Shown: positions 1-8,953, counted from the first letter of the stretch. The stretch: DNA of 64,000 nt from Paenibacillus rhizosphaerae (GCF_014192015.1 NZ_JACHXJ010000004.1:186001-250000); one strand, 5' to 3'. Translations and numbers: made by a program. The notes: a model not told the origin generated them from the sequence alone.

Positions 1-2
1 TT

Positions 3-1424
3 TATATTTTTGATGTCAAAGGCAAAAACTCGGTGCTCAGCGCAGACTCCCTCATGTCGATCCCGAATCAGTGGGATTCCGACTGGTACAAAGCCATTTT
101 GAAGGCGAACGGGAATACCGTATGGTTTGGGCTTTCCGAAACCTCATACCTGAAAAAGACCGGGATGGGCTTCCCGGTGTTTGGTCTAGGCAGGGCCATT
201 CGCAGCTGGGAAACCGGTGAAATCATCGGCGTCATGTTTGTCGAGGTGATGGGGAACGTGCTGATCGATGAGCTGAACCGCGTTCAATTCGGCGATACGG
301 GATACGTCTACATCGTCAACGACCGGAATCAGTATTTCTACCATCCCGACCCGGACGAGTACGGCCAAACGTCGAAGCTGCCGCTGCCGGCCCGGAAGAC
401 GCAGCTTCGGGAGGGGCGGCGGAATACGCTGATGATTCCCGAGCAGCTCGACAACGACTGGCGCGTCGTCGGCGTCGTGCCGCTGGAGGAGATGACAGCC
501 GATTCAGCCAGTATCCGCAATCTGACGGTGTTAATTACCCTCTGCTCGATCGTGCTGGCGATCGGCATGGGCTACTACGTTACACGCAGAATCGGGAATC
601 CGCTCGTCAACTTGAGCCGCTTGATGCGCAAAGGGGAAGCCGGCGACCTGACCATCCGCAGCCGAAGCGTCGGACGCAACGAAATCGGCCAGCTGGGACG
701 CAGCTTCAACAAGATGATCGAACAGATCGAGCTGCTCATCGAGCGGATTGCCAAGGAGGAATCCGAGAAGAAGAAAGCTGAAATCCGGGCGCTCCGGTAC
801 CAGATCAATCCGCATTTTCTGTACAACACGCTGAATTCGATCCGCTGGCTGGCCAAGCTGAACCGCACGAACGATGTCGACCAAGCCGTCACCTCGCTCG
901 TCCAGCTGCTCGAGGTCAGTATGGGGCGCAGCGGCGTCTTTATCCAGTTAGGCGAGGAGCTGGACCTGCTGCAGAAATACATGGTCATTCAAGGGTACCG
1001 GTATGACAATGCCATCAGTCTGCTGATCGATTGTCCCGATGAGCTGAAGCAAATTCCGATTCCGCGCATGCTGCTGCAGCCGATCGTGGAGAACGCGGTC
1101 TTCCACGGCATCGCGCCCAAAGACGAACCGGGCACGATTGAGATCCGCGCACGCCAAGAGGGGGAGGAGGTCATCGTCAGCATCGCCGACGACGGCGTAG
1201 GTATGAGCGAAGAGCGGCTGGCCCACATCTTCGCCGACGAGCGTGCCCACCATCACCGGGGGATGACCAACATCGGGCTGCGCCATGTGCATCAAACGAT
1301 TCGGCTGTATTACGGCAGCGGATACGGGGTCAGCGTGACCAGCGAGCTCATGCAGGGGACGGAGGTCACGATTACTTTTTCAAATTTAAAGGGGGATCAG
1401 GATGTACAAAGTGCTGTTGGTTGA
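3..1424 (+). CDS. Sensor histidine kinase, YesM type (5' partial)
   Basis: Membrane sensor kinase expected to phosphorylate the response regulator encoded next. The reading frame is open to the window edge, so the true start lies upstream and the GTG at 33 is not the start. What remains is the end of an extracellular Cache-like sensor region, a membrane helix (about residues 163-183 counted from 33), a HAMP segment, then the YesM-family phosphoacceptor motif QINPHFLYNTLN with His near residue 261, and a C-terminal HATPase with N-box (ENAVFHG) and G-box (DDGVGM). The stop overlaps the regulator start by 23 bp, which implies translational coupling. In Paenibacillus such pairs usually sense extracellular carbohydrate and control the neighbouring ABC importer, here the one at 2384-5651. 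That substrate role is inferred. Confidence 0.93.
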   Translation, partial: YIFDVKGKNSVLSADSLMSIPNQWDSDWYKAILKANGNTVWFGLSETSYLKKTGMGFPVFGLGRAIRSWETGEIIGVMFVEVMGNVLIDELNRVQFGDTGYVYIVNDRNQYFYHPDPDEYGQTSKLPLPARKTQLREGRRNTLMIPEQLDNDWRVVGVVPLEEMTADSASIRNLTVLITLCSIVLAIGMGYYVTRRIGNPLVNLSRLMRKGEAGDLTIRSRSVGRNEIGQLGRSFNKMIEQIELLIERIAKEESEKKKAEIRALRYQINPHFLYNTLNSIRWLAKLNRTNDVDQAVTSLVQLLEVSMGRSGVFIQLGEELDLLQKYMVIQGYRYDNAISLLIDCPDELKQIPIPRMLLQPIVENAVFHGIAPKDEPGTIEIRARQEGEEVIVSIADDGVGMSEERLAHIFADERAHHHRGMTNIGLRHVHQTIRLYYGSGYGVSVTSELMQGTEVTITFSNLKGDQDVQSAVG

Positions 1425-2220
1425 TGATGAAGCCATCGCAAGAATGGGGATTCGGTCTACTTTTGAATGGGAAGTCAACGGATTCGAGCTGGTGGGGGAA
1501 GCCTCCAACGGCCAGCGGGCGATGAAATGGGTCGAAAGCAAGGAGATCGACATTCTGATTACCGATATTGCCATGCCGGTCATGGATGGGCTTGAGCTGG
1601 CGCGCAGGACGAGGGAGATCTGTCCTTGGGTCAAGGTGCTCCTGCTCAGCTGCCACAGCGATTTCGAGTACGTCCGCGAGGGGATCCGGCTGGGTGCCTT
1701 TGACTATATCCTAAAGCCGATGCTGAGTGCGGAATCGCTGAAAACGGTGCTGTATGAAATGCGCCACAGCCTGCAGAAGGAGAAGGAGGATCACCGTATT
1801 CTGGAGCAGTACAAGGAAAAAAACAGCGCAGATCCGGCGGTTGCGGTGATGCCGCTGCCCCTCCCTGCAGATTGTCCGCCTCCGGATAAATCGCTGCACC
1901 AACGGATCGTCCAGCAGGCGGTCGAATATATTTCGGAGCATTTTACAGAGTCGATCTCTCTGCAGCAGGTTGCCGACAAGGTGTGCGTCAGCCGCAACTA
2001 CTTCAGTGAAATGTTCAAGCGGGTCACCGGACATAATTTCATCGATTACTTGATTACGCTGCGGGTGAACCGGGCCAAAGAGCTTCTGCAAAATCCCACG
2101 ATGAAAGTATATGAGGTCGCGGAGATGTCCGGCTTCAATGACACCAAGCATTTCAGCAAGCAGTTCAAAAAGGTCGTCGGACTGACGCCGGCGGAATTCC
2201 AGGGAATGCCGCGCAGATGA
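1402..2220 (+). CDS. AraC-family response regulator, YesN type
   Basis: DNA-binding response regulator of 272 aa. The receiver domain (residues 1-120) has the acidic pocket D8/D9, the phosphoacceptor D55 in ITDIAMP and the conserved K105 in ILKP. After a linker of about 40 residues comes a C-terminal AraC/XylS double helix-turn-helix (about 165-272) with the typical RAKELLQ and GFNDTKHFSKQFKK segments. The start overlaps the end of the kinase gene, so the two form a cotranscribed two-component pair. The likely target is the ABC importer promoter at 2284-2332, only about 65-115 bp downstream. At 272 aa it is shorter than many YesN proteins (about 500 aa), having no long central domain. Family assignment is firm; the target is inferred from position. 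Confidence 0.95.
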   Translation: MYKVLLVDDEAIARMGIRSTFEWEVNGFELVGEASNGQRAMKWVESKEIDILITDIAMPVMDGLELARRTREICPWVKVLLLSCHSDFEYVREGIRLGAFDYILKPMLSAESLKTVLYEMRHSLQKEKEDHRILEQYKEKNSADPAVAVMPLPLPADCPPPDKSLHQRIVQQAVEYISEHFTESISLQQVADKVCVSRNYFSEMFKRVTGHNFIDYLITLRVNRAKELLQNPTMKVYEVAEMSGFNDTKHFSKQFKKVVGLTPAEFQGMPRR

Positions 2221-2283
2221 GCTGGTTCAACTTATAGATCAAAAACACAGGAAAACATGACACGATTTCGGAAATATGTGCCG

Positions 2284-2332
2284 TTCAAAAGGCGTAGGAC
2301 GCCGTTTTATAATAATCACGTAAGCGTTTTCA
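2284..2332 (+). promoter_or_regulatory. Promoter with spacer palindrome and overlapping cre-like site
   Basis: A perfect TATAAT -10 lies at 2308-2313, with a weak -35 (TTCAAA, 2284-2289) 18 bp upstream. Inside the spacer is the palindrome GGCGT-AGG-ACGCC (2291-2303). At 2318-2332 the sequence ACGTAAGCGTTTTCA matches the cre consensus WTGNAANCGNWNNCW at all but one position and would overlap the transcription start, the usual placement for CcpA repression. The site precedes the sugar-binding lipoprotein gene. Calls are by consensus only. Confidence 0.6.
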
Positions 2333-2383
2333 CATCAAGGTGCTAAGCCGATGACTACTCTTTTTGAATGGGGGAGTAAAGAA

Positions 2384-3718
2384 ATGAAGAAGCTGAGAAA
2401 GTCCTTGCTCGCGGTGGTATTGTTGGCGTCGGTTGTGCTGCAGGCATGCGGATCGGGTGGCGGCAGCAGCGACAACCAGGGAGCGGTGGCGGAAGAAGGC
2501 AAAGGCGGCGGGGAGAAGGTCAAGATTAAATGGGCGACCTGGGGAAATCCCGGAGAGCTGACCCGCTTCCAAGAGTTTACGAAGGATTTCAACGCGAGGC
2601 ATCCGGACATTGAGGCGGAGCTGATTCCGATTCCGGGAGAATACGACCAGAAAATTTTGACACAGCTGACGGGAGGAACTGCTCCGGACGTGTTTTATGC
2701 CGGCGATGGCTTCGTCGTGAAACTGATCGAGAATAAGAGCATCGAGGAAGTAACGCCGAGAATGACGGCGGCAGACAGCAAAATCAAACCGGAAGACTAC
2801 TTTGAAGGGCTGTGGGGCGCGGCCAAGCGTGACGACAAAATCTACGGCGTGCCGGTCGACTGCAATCCGATGGTGCTGTGGTACAACAAGAAAGTGCTGA
2901 ATGACGCGGGAATTACGGAGATGCCGGCCGACCTTCAGGCGAAGGGTCAATGGACCTGGGACGCGTTCAAAGGCATGGTGGAGAAAATCCGCGACTCGAA
3001 AAAGTACGGTTACGTGCTGGATAACTCCTGGAACAGCTATTACAGCTGGGTAACGGCAAACGGCGGCAAAGTTTACGACGACAACGGCAAGTTCATCGGC
3101 TATGACGATCCGAAGGCGAAGGAAGCGTTCCAGTTCCTGTACGATAACGTGAAGGAGAAAAATATTACATTTGCCGGTACGCTGCCGAAGGGGCAGGGCG
3201 GTGACGCCATGTTTATGTCCAACCAAGTCGGGTTCGTCGGAGCCGGACGCTGGTATCTGCCGCTGTTCAAGAAAAACTCCAGCCTGGAGTACGATGTCGT
3301 GACCTGGCCGACGAACACGGGGAACAAGATTGAACCGGCCGGAATTCCGACGGCATTTCTGGTCATGAACAGCGCATCGAAGCATAAAGACGCCGCCTAT
3401 ACCTTCTACTCCGAATTTCTGAGCACGGATGGCCAGAAGTTCCGTCTGCAAGGCGGAGGTAATGCCGTACCGTCCGTTCAAGGCGTGGATGACGTCGTTC
3501 TGGAAGGCAACCTGCCGGAGCATGCACAGCTGTTCCTCGATGCCCGCGAGGTAGGTTATTCGCTGACTCCGTTCGAGGCCGGCATTCCAGGGTTGAGCAC
3601 GGATATCACTTCCAAGTTCGAGGCACTGTGGCTCAAGAACGGCGAATTGGACGCATCGCTCAAAGACATTCAGGACATGGCCAACAAAAAAATCGACGAT
3701 TATAAAAACGGCAAATAA
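2384..3718 (+). CDS. Sugar ABC transporter substrate-binding lipoprotein
   Basis: Extracellular solute-binding protein (family 1, MalE-like) of 444 aa that delivers a carbohydrate to the permeases at 3835 and 4818. The start is placed at the ATG at 2384 because a GGGAG ribosome site lies just upstream and the lipoprotein signal begins there (MKKLRKS). An in-frame ATG at 2351 would add 11 polar residues before the signal peptide. The lipobox is LQAC, giving lipidated Cys22, followed by a Gly/Ser/Asn linker and the SBP fold (GGTAPDVFY, NTGNKIEPAGI). No ATPase gene is adjacent, so a shared MsmK-like ATPase elsewhere probably energises it. Substrate unknown. The promoter region has a cre-like site, and a hairpin separates this gene from the permeases. 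Confidence 0.94.
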   Translation: MKKLRKSLLAVVLLASVVLQACGSGGGSSDNQGAVAEEGKGGGEKVKIKWATWGNPGELTRFQEFTKDFNARHPDIEAELIPIPGEYDQKILTQLTGGTAPDVFYAGDGFVVKLIENKSIEEVTPRMTAADSKIKPEDYFEGLWGAAKRDDKIYGVPVDCNPMVLWYNKKVLNDAGITEMPADLQAKGQWTWDAFKGMVEKIRDSKKYGYVLDNSWNSYYSWVTANGGKVYDDNGKFIGYDDPKAKEAFQFLYDNVKEKNITFAGTLPKGQGGDAMFMSNQVGFVGAGRWYLPLFKKNSSLEYDVVTWPTNTGNKIEPAGIPTAFLVMNSASKHKDAAYTFYSEFLSTDGQKFRLQGGGNAVPSVQGVDDVVLEGNLPEHAQLFLDAREVGYSLTPFEAGIPGLSTDITSKFEALWLKNGELDASLKDIQDMANKKIDDYKNGK

Positions 3719-3728
3719 CGAAAGTCCG

Positions 3729-3769
3729 GAGGGAAGGAGCGCATGGCACAGCGCAGCGTTCCTTCCCTC
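3729..3769 (+). terminator. Intercistronic hairpin between binding protein and permeases
   Basis: A 14-bp stem (GAGGGAAGGAGCGC at 3729-3742 pairing with 3756-3769, one G-U wobble) with a 13-nt loop is followed by only a short T stretch. It sits in the 116-bp gap after the binding-protein gene. Such hairpins commonly protect the upstream mRNA or partly terminate, so that binding protein outnumbers permease. That role is inferred. Confidence 0.6.
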
Positions 3770-3834
3770 TTTCCATGCCGGCCGGCGGCTGACGGCCAGC
3801 GCTTCACAAGGCGTAATTCGCAAGAGGAAGGTGG

Positions 3835-4791
3835 ATGTTTATGCAGAATCAGACGGCCGATCGAACGGCTTCTGCGCCGGCCTTGCAGCCGGACAACAAA
3901 CGGAAGACCGCGATGACGAGCAAGACATCGGATGGCATATGGGGCTATGTCTTTATTTTTCCCCAATTGGTCGGGCTGCTGCTGTTCTCCTTAATTCCCC
4001 TGATTTCGGCTTTCGTCCTCAGCATGATGAAATGGGACGGGATGGGGGAGAAGCAGTTTGTCGGACTGGATAACTTCATCAACACGTTCAAGGATGAGGA
4101 TTTTCGGATCTCCGTGGTCAACACGCTGTATTATACGGTGCTAACCGTGCCTACGGGCATTATTCTGGCGATGCTCATCGCGGTGGGCCTGAATCGGGTA
4201 AAAGGCAAGCTGATCTACAGACTCATTTATTTTATGCCGAACATTACGATGTCCGTGGCAGTCGCCGTTGTATTTATGTGGCTGTTTAACGCGGATTTCG
4301 GGTTGATCAACCTTTATTTGAAGGAGTGGTTCGGGATCGACGGTCCCCGCTGGCTGACCGACACGCGGTTTGTCATGCCGTCGATCGCCATGCTCAGCGT
4401 CTGGATGGGGCTTGGCGGAAATATGGTCTTGTTCCTGGCCGGGCTGCAGGGCATATCCGCCAGCTATTACGAAGCGGCACAGATTGACGGCGCCAGCAAA
4501 TGGCAGCAGTTTGTCAATATAACCGTTCCGCTGCTGTCTCCGACGACCTTTTTCGTGACGATTATGACGATCATCGGTTCGTTTCAGGTGTTCGACCAGT
4601 CGTTCGTCATGACCTCCGGCGGGCCCGCGAAAGCGAGCTATACGATCGTGTTTCACATTTACGATTCGGCGTTCGTGGACTTTACGTTCGGTAAAAGCAC
4701 GGCGACCGCAGTCATTTTGTTCATCATGATCTTGGCGCTGACGCTGTTCCAAATGAAAATGTCCAAACGCTGGGTCCATTACGAGGACTAG
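3835..4791 (+). CDS. Sugar ABC transporter permease, MalF/UgpA type
   Basis: Inner-membrane permease of 318 aa with about six transmembrane helices, first of the pair that forms the translocation channel. A poorly conserved charged N-terminus (about 35 residues) precedes the first helix. The cytoplasmic EAA loop is visible as YYEAAQIDGASKWQQF near residue 210, where the ATPase docks. The C-terminus ends in the family-typical KRWVHYED. Either the ATG at 3835 or that at 3841 may be used: the AGGAAGG ribosome site fits 3841 slightly better by spacing. It lies 26 bp upstream of the partner permease, in the same operon as the binding protein. Confidence 0.95.
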   Translation: MFMQNQTADRTASAPALQPDNKRKTAMTSKTSDGIWGYVFIFPQLVGLLLFSLIPLISAFVLSMMKWDGMGEKQFVGLDNFINTFKDEDFRISVVNTLYYTVLTVPTGIILAMLIAVGLNRVKGKLIYRLIYFMPNITMSVAVAVVFMWLFNADFGLINLYLKEWFGIDGPRWLTDTRFVMPSIAMLSVWMGLGGNMVLFLAGLQGISASYYEAAQIDGASKWQQFVNITVPLLSPTTFFVTIMTIIGSFQVFDQSFVMTSGGPAKASYTIVFHIYDSAFVDFTFGKSTATAVILFIMILALTLFQMKMSKRWVHYED

Positions 4792-4817
4792 AATCGACCG
4801 GATAAGGAGGAGAACGC

Positions 4818-5651
4818 ATGCAGACCAGAGGACTACGTTTGTCCACCGTCCTGCTTCACATTATATTGCTGATCGGCGCGTGCATTATGGCACTGCCGTT
4901 TGTATGGATGCTGCTCAGCTCGCTCAAGGATCTGTCCCAAGTTTTTATCGTGCCGCCGAAATGGATCCCCGATCCGTTCGTGTGGTCCAATTTCAAAACC
5001 TCGTTAACGGCTTTGCCCTTCGGAAGGGCGTATTTCAACAGCTTTTACATTAACGTGATCGTCGTTGCTTCGCAGCTGTTCACCTGTTCGATGGCGGCTT
5101 ACGCGTTTGCCAAGATCCGCTTTCCTTTCCGGGAGCCCCTCTTCGTCCTGTTTCTGGCGACGATGATGGTGCCGGGGCAAGTCACGATCATTCCCCTGTA
5201 TTTGATGATGAAAAGCATCGGCTGGCTGGACTCGCACTTGTCCATCATTGTGCCCGCCGCGTTGTTTAACGCTTTCGGCGTGTTCCTGCTGCGCCAGTTT
5301 TTCAGAGGCATTCCGAAGGAGATGGAGGAGGCCGCCATCGTGGACGGTGCCAACCGCTGGACGATTTATGCGCGGATCATGCTGCCCCTGGTGAAACCGG
5401 CTTTGTCGGCGCTCGGCATTTTCACGTTCCTCGGCATGTGGAACAGCTTCTTCTATCCGCTCATTTTCCTGAACACTCCCGAAAAATTTACCGTCCCGAT
5501 GATGCTGAACCTGTACCGCGGCATGTATTCCACGGACTGGACGCTCATGATGGCCGGCGCCTCGATCGCGCTGATTCCGGTGCTTATTGTGTATATTATC
5601 GGTCAGCGGTATATCATTGAGGGCGTCACGCTGTCGGGGATCAAGGGGTAA
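4818..5651 (+). CDS. Sugar ABC transporter permease, MalG/UgpE type
   Basis: Second membrane subunit of the importer, 277 aa, about six transmembrane helices. It has the MalG-family N-terminal pattern (PFVWMLLSSLKD), an EAA motif (EMEEAAIVDGANRW, about residues 170-183) and the family-typical C-terminus GVTLSGIKG. A strong AAGGAGGAG ribosome site lies 8 bp before the ATG. It is the last gene of the 2384-5651 operon; no glycosidase follows, so the substrate cannot be guessed from neighbours. Confidence 0.95.
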   Translation: MQTRGLRLSTVLLHIILLIGACIMALPFVWMLLSSLKDLSQVFIVPPKWIPDPFVWSNFKTSLTALPFGRAYFNSFYINVIVVASQLFTCSMAAYAFAKIRFPFREPLFVLFLATMMVPGQVTIIPLYLMMKSIGWLDSHLSIIVPAALFNAFGVFLLRQFFRGIPKEMEEAAIVDGANRWTIYARIMLPLVKPALSALGIFTFLGMWNSFFYPLIFLNTPEKFTVPMMLNLYRGMYSTDWTLMMAGASIALIPVLIVYIIGQRYIIEGVTLSGIKG

Positions 5652-5799
5652 CAGGTTGTGTCTATGTTTAGAGATAAGAAAGTATAAACTCCCCTGGGTA
5701 ACCATCCTTATCTCACAAGAAAAACATTCGCTAAAAGAGGTCTGTCCTCTTGGAATGTACGACGCTAAACGTTTTTTTATAAGCGAAGAAGCAGCAGCG

Positions 5800-5830
5800 T
5801 GGCCAAATTTTCATTGGCCAGGCTGTTTTT
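5800..5830 (+). terminator. Rho-independent terminator after ABC operon
   Basis: Perfect 7-bp stem TGGCCAA (5800-5806) / TTGGCCA (5814-5820) with a 7-nt loop, followed by GGCTGTTTTTC. It lies about 150 bp after the last permease. The rest of the 460-bp gap to 6112 holds no convincing gene, only the promoter and inverted repeat described at 5956-6031. Confidence 0.7.
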
Positions 5831-5955
5831 CTTTGTGGCCGCAGGCGGCGGAAAGGCGGGATGTCCGAAGCTACAAGGAATGGGGAACAGCGTGACCTAC
5901 TGGAAATATAGGATGGCGCTCATTTTGCGAGGGAAATATGATACTCTATATAGAA

Positions 5956-6031
5956 TGAACTAAAGAAATGAAATGTTATAGGCCTCTAGGGGCCCGTTAT
6001 AATAAGAAGATTAATGCACAACTTTAGTTCA
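5956..6031 (+). promoter_or_regulatory. Promoter flanked by a 10-bp inverted repeat, ahead of drug exporter
   Basis: A perfect TATAAT (5998-6003) lies between TGAACTAAAG (5956-5965) and its exact reverse complement CTTTAGTTCA (6022-6031). Directly upstream of the -10 is a GGCC-rich element (5981-5994). No good -35 is seen, so an activator may be needed. Half-sites bracketing a promoter suggest a MarR/TetR-type operator pair, but no such regulator is encoded nearby; alternatively the repeats could form an mRNA or DNA hairpin. Confidence 0.45.
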
Positions 6032-6111
6032 ATCTATCGAGTGAAGAGAATTTTACTTTATCATGCCATGCATCGGAGCAGGAAACACAGAGGGGGAACA
6101 AGATAGAACTT

Positions 6112-7395
6112 ATGAATAAACGTTCACATACGGATGCGAAGGCAGGCGGCTCTGCGGCTTCAGCCACTCCCGGACCGGGAGCGAACCGGATCTGGATGAT
6201 TATTGTGCTGGGGGCGCTGTCGGCCTTCGGTCCGTTTTCGCTTGATATGTATTTGCCGTCTTTGCCGGAAATGGCCAAATCGATGCATACGACGGCCTCG
6301 CTGACCCAGCTCAGCTTGACGTCCTGCCTCATCGGCCTTGCGGTAGGCCAGCTGCTGGCGGGGCCAATCAGCGATGTGAGGGGGCGCCGCACGCCGCTGA
6401 TGATCGGGATGGTGGTTTACGGGGTTTCGTCGCTGCTGTGCGCCTTCAGCCCGTCGATTGAGCTGCTGATCGTGCTGCGTTTCATCCAGGGCATCGCGGG
6501 CTCAGCGGGGATTGTCATATCGAGGGCGATCGTCCGGGACATGTATTCGGGGAGCGAGCTGACCAAGTTTTTCTCCATGCTGATGCTGGTGAACGGGGCG
6601 GCACCGATCCTGTCGCCGATCCTGGGTGGACAGCTGCTTCAGGTGACCTCGTGGCGCGGGGTATTTATCGTGCTGACGGCCATCGGGGTCGCCATGCTTC
6701 TGGCCGTCATGCTCGGGCTGCCGGAGACGCTGGCGCCCGGCAACCGCTCCGGCGGCGGGGCGCAGGGCACGGTGAAGACGTTCGGCAAGCTGCTGCGCGA
6801 CGGCAAGTTCATGGGCCTGGCGCTCAGCTCAGGCTTCATTTCAGCCGCGATGTTCGCCTATATTTCCGGCTCGCCGTTCGTGCTGCAGGAAATTTACGGG
6901 GTATCCCCGCAAATGTTCAGCGTGATCTTTGCCACGAACGGGCTCGGCATCATTATCGCGGGGCAGATCACCGGCCGCTTGGCCGGACGCGTCAGCGAGA
7001 GAAAGCTGCTCGTGACCGGCATTACCCTCGCGACGATCGGCGGTGTGCTGCTGCTGGTCCTGCTCGCCGCCGGGGCAGGCCTTGCGGCGATCCTGCCGCC
7101 GCTGTTCGTGGTCGTATCCTGCGTCGGCATCGTCGGAACCGCAGGTTCCTCGCTGGCTCTGCAGGATTACGGCCGCTCAGCGGGCAGCGCCTCGGCGCTG
7201 CTCGGGCTGCTCTCCTACATCTTCGGTGGGATCGTCAGCCCGCTCGTAGGCATCGGAGGCAGCACCTCGGCCTTGCCGATAGGCATCGTCATCGCCTGCG
7301 CGGACGTCGGCGCCGTGCTGTGCTACGTGCTGCTGGTGCGCAGGCACACGCGTGCCAGCCAAGCCGGCTCGGCGGACGCCTCGGCAGGGCTGTGA
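6112..7395 (+). CDS. Bcr/CflA-family multidrug MFS transporter
   Basis: Twelve-helix major facilitator proton/drug antiporter of 427 aa, predicted to export small antimicrobials. The N-terminus carries the Bcr/CflA signature: GPFSLDMYLPSLP in helix 1, LIGLAVGQLLAGPISD, and the loop 2-3 motif DVRGRRTP. The R-x-x-Q-G segment (RFIQGIAG) and motif C-like glycines in helix 5 are present. A Ser/Ala/Gly-rich tail of about 30 residues precedes helix 1. The GAGGGGG ribosome site lies about 15 nt before the ATG, unusually far. Monocistronic: terminators lie before it (5800) and after it (7462). The promoter inverted repeat suggests inducible control. Substrate cannot be told from sequence. Confidence 0.92.
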   Translation: MNKRSHTDAKAGGSAASATPGPGANRIWMIIVLGALSAFGPFSLDMYLPSLPEMAKSMHTTASLTQLSLTSCLIGLAVGQLLAGPISDVRGRRTPLMIGMVVYGVSSLLCAFSPSIELLIVLRFIQGIAGSAGIVISRAIVRDMYSGSELTKFFSMLMLVNGAAPILSPILGGQLLQVTSWRGVFIVLTAIGVAMLLAVMLGLPETLAPGNRSGGGAQGTVKTFGKLLRDGKFMGLALSSGFISAAMFAYISGSPFVLQEIYGVSPQMFSVIFATNGLGIIIAGQITGRLAGRVSERKLLVTGITLATIGGVLLLVLLAAGAGLAAILPPLFVVVSCVGIVGTAGSSLALQDYGRSAGSASALLGLLSYIFGGIVSPLVGIGGSTSALPIGIVIACADVGAVLCYVLLVRRHTRASQAGSADASAGL

Positions 7396-7461
7396 TGCCG
7401 GGGGCACCGCGGGGGGCATGGCCGGGAGGCGGCCACCGGGCCGCTGCTGCGGCGAGGACTG

Positions 7462-7502
7462 AAAAAACCTTGAACGGGAACATGCCGTTCAAGGTTTTTT
7501 TG
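7462..7502. terminator. Bidirectional terminator between convergent units
   Basis: Long stem AACCTTGAACGG (7466-7477) / CCGTTCAAGGTT (7485-7496), 7-nt loop, with an A-run before and a T-run after, so it can stop transcription from both the exporter (plus) and the GH4 operon (minus). Confidence 0.85.
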
Positions 7503-7615
7503 TGTGTGTTTTGCAGCGGCAGTACTGCCAATCTGCATCGATTTGCGGTAAAAAGGGTTCACCCGCGGGCAGGCGTCACGATCATCCGATTATCCTTTGA
7601 GTCCATCCCTCTGCC

Positions 7616-8941
7616 TCAGGGATGTGCCGGTGTTTTCCCGAAAAACTGCGGCAAGTATTCTTTGTTGGCCTCCAGCATCTCATCCAGCATCTTGATGGCG
7701 ACTTCGACCGACGGCACGAGCGGGTGATGGGCCAGCGCTTGGATTGCCAGCCCACGGTCGCCGGTGACCGCAGCGTCGATGGCGAGCTGCTCGTAGGTTT
7801 TGACGGCTTGGATTAGGCCGACGGCCATCCGCGGGACACGCGTCACCGGCAGCGGGAGCGGCCCGTTTTTCGTCACGACGCAGTTGACCTCAATGCTGGC
7901 ATCCTCGGGCAGGAACGGCAGCGTCCCGCGGTTGGCCACGTTCAGCGTCTGGATGTCATTGGTGCCGTTATAGAGCGACCGCATCAGGTTGACGGCGGCT
8001 TCGGAGTAGAAGGCGCCGCCGCGCTGCTCCAGCTGCTTTGGCTTCTCTTTCAGATCCGGGTCGCTGTACAGCTCGAAGAGCTCCTCTTCGACCCGCTTCA
8101 CAACCTCGGCGCGGTTGACGCCCTGATGAAAGGATTCGAGCTGCTCCTCCAGCATCGCGTCCGTCATGTAAAAATACTTTAAATAATAGGAGGGCAGGGC
8201 CCGCAGGGACTGCAGGAACTCGGGGTTCCATTCGCGGGCTGGCACGTTCGAAGCGCTGTAACCGGCGGTATCGGCAAGCAGTTCATCCAGTTTGTCTTCG
8301 CCTTCGACATCGACGCGGGTGACCCAGTGAAGATGATTCAGGCCCACAAACTCAGCGTAGACCCAGTCGGGGGCGACCTGGTATTTGGCCGAAGTCTGTT
8401 TGATCAGGCCGATGGGTGCGTTGCATAATCCGATGCTGCGGACCTTGGAATACTTCAGGATGGCTTCGGTGACCATACCGGCCGGGTTGGTAAAGTTAAG
8501 CAGCCAGGCGTTTGGCGCCAGCTCCTCCATATCCCGGCAGATATCGAGCAGTACCGGGATCGTGCGCAGCGCCTTCATCATGCCGCCGGGACCGGTCGTT
8601 TCCTGACCGATGACCCCGTACTTGAGCGGGATCGATTCGTCGCGTCCCCGGGCATCCAGCATGCCTACGCGCATTTGGGTGCTGACGAAGTCGGCGCCTT
8701 CGATCGCTTTGCGGCGGTCGGTGGTCAGATGTACCTCGATTGGCAGTCCCGACTTCTCAACCATCCGTTTCGCCAGGCTGCCGACGATGTTCAGCTTCCG
8801 CAGGCCAGGCTCGATATCGACCAGCCACAGCTCGCGGACCGGAAGCTCACGGTGATGCAGGATAAACCCTTCCACCAGCTCCGGCGTATACGAGGAGCCC
8901 CCGCCGATCACTGCTATTTTCAACCCCTGCTTTGAAGTCAT
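7616..8941 (-). CDS. GH4 family 6-phospho-beta-glucosidase-like enzyme
   Basis: Cytoplasmic glycoside hydrolase family 4 enzyme of 441 aa. The family hydrolyses 6-phospho-glycosides by an NAD+-dependent redox mechanism needing Mn2+. The N-terminal Rossmann loop GGGSSYTPE (13-21) binds NAD+. C173 in GLCNAPIG and H203 in GLNHLHW match the metal ligands, and the CN-x-P form is typical of the beta-glucosidase branch (LicH/CelF) rather than 6-phospho-alpha-glucosidases. It is 12 bp downstream of a BadF-type kinase and in an operon with an ABC importer, not a PTS. The phosphorylated substrate is therefore probably made by the kinase inside the cell. The exact sugar (cellobiose, chitobiose or other) is not determinable. 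Confidence 0.9.
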   Translation of the reverse strand: MTSKQGLKIAVIGGGSSYTPELVEGFILHHRELPVRELWLVDIEPGLRKLNIVGSLAKRMVEKSGLPIEVHLTTDRRKAIEGADFVSTQMRVGMLDARGRDESIPLKYGVIGQETTGPGGMMKALRTIPVLLDICRDMEELAPNAWLLNFTNPAGMVTEAILKYSKVRSIGLCNAPIGLIKQTSAKYQVAPDWVYAEFVGLNHLHWVTRVDVEGEDKLDELLADTAGYSASNVPAREWNPEFLQSLRALPSYYLKYFYMTDAMLEEQLESFHQGVNRAEVVKRVEEELFELYSDPDLKEKPKQLEQRGGAFYSEAAVNLMRSLYNGTNDIQTLNVANRGTLPFLPEDASIEVNCVVTKNGPLPLPVTRVPRMAVGLIQAVKTYEQLAIDAAVTGDRGLAIQALAHHPLVPSVEVAIKMLDEMLEANKEYLPQFFGKTPAHP

Positions 8942-8953
8942 GATCCTTCACTC

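Noticed and set aside
2330..3823. Long minus-strand reading frame (497 codons) opposite the binding-protein gene
   Set aside because: No ribosome site or recognisable domain; composition is the antisense shadow of a clear lipoprotein gene.
5587..5895. Small plus-strand frame of 102 codons after the first ABC operon
   Set aside because: It overlaps the permease end, crosses the terminator hairpin and has no ribosome site.
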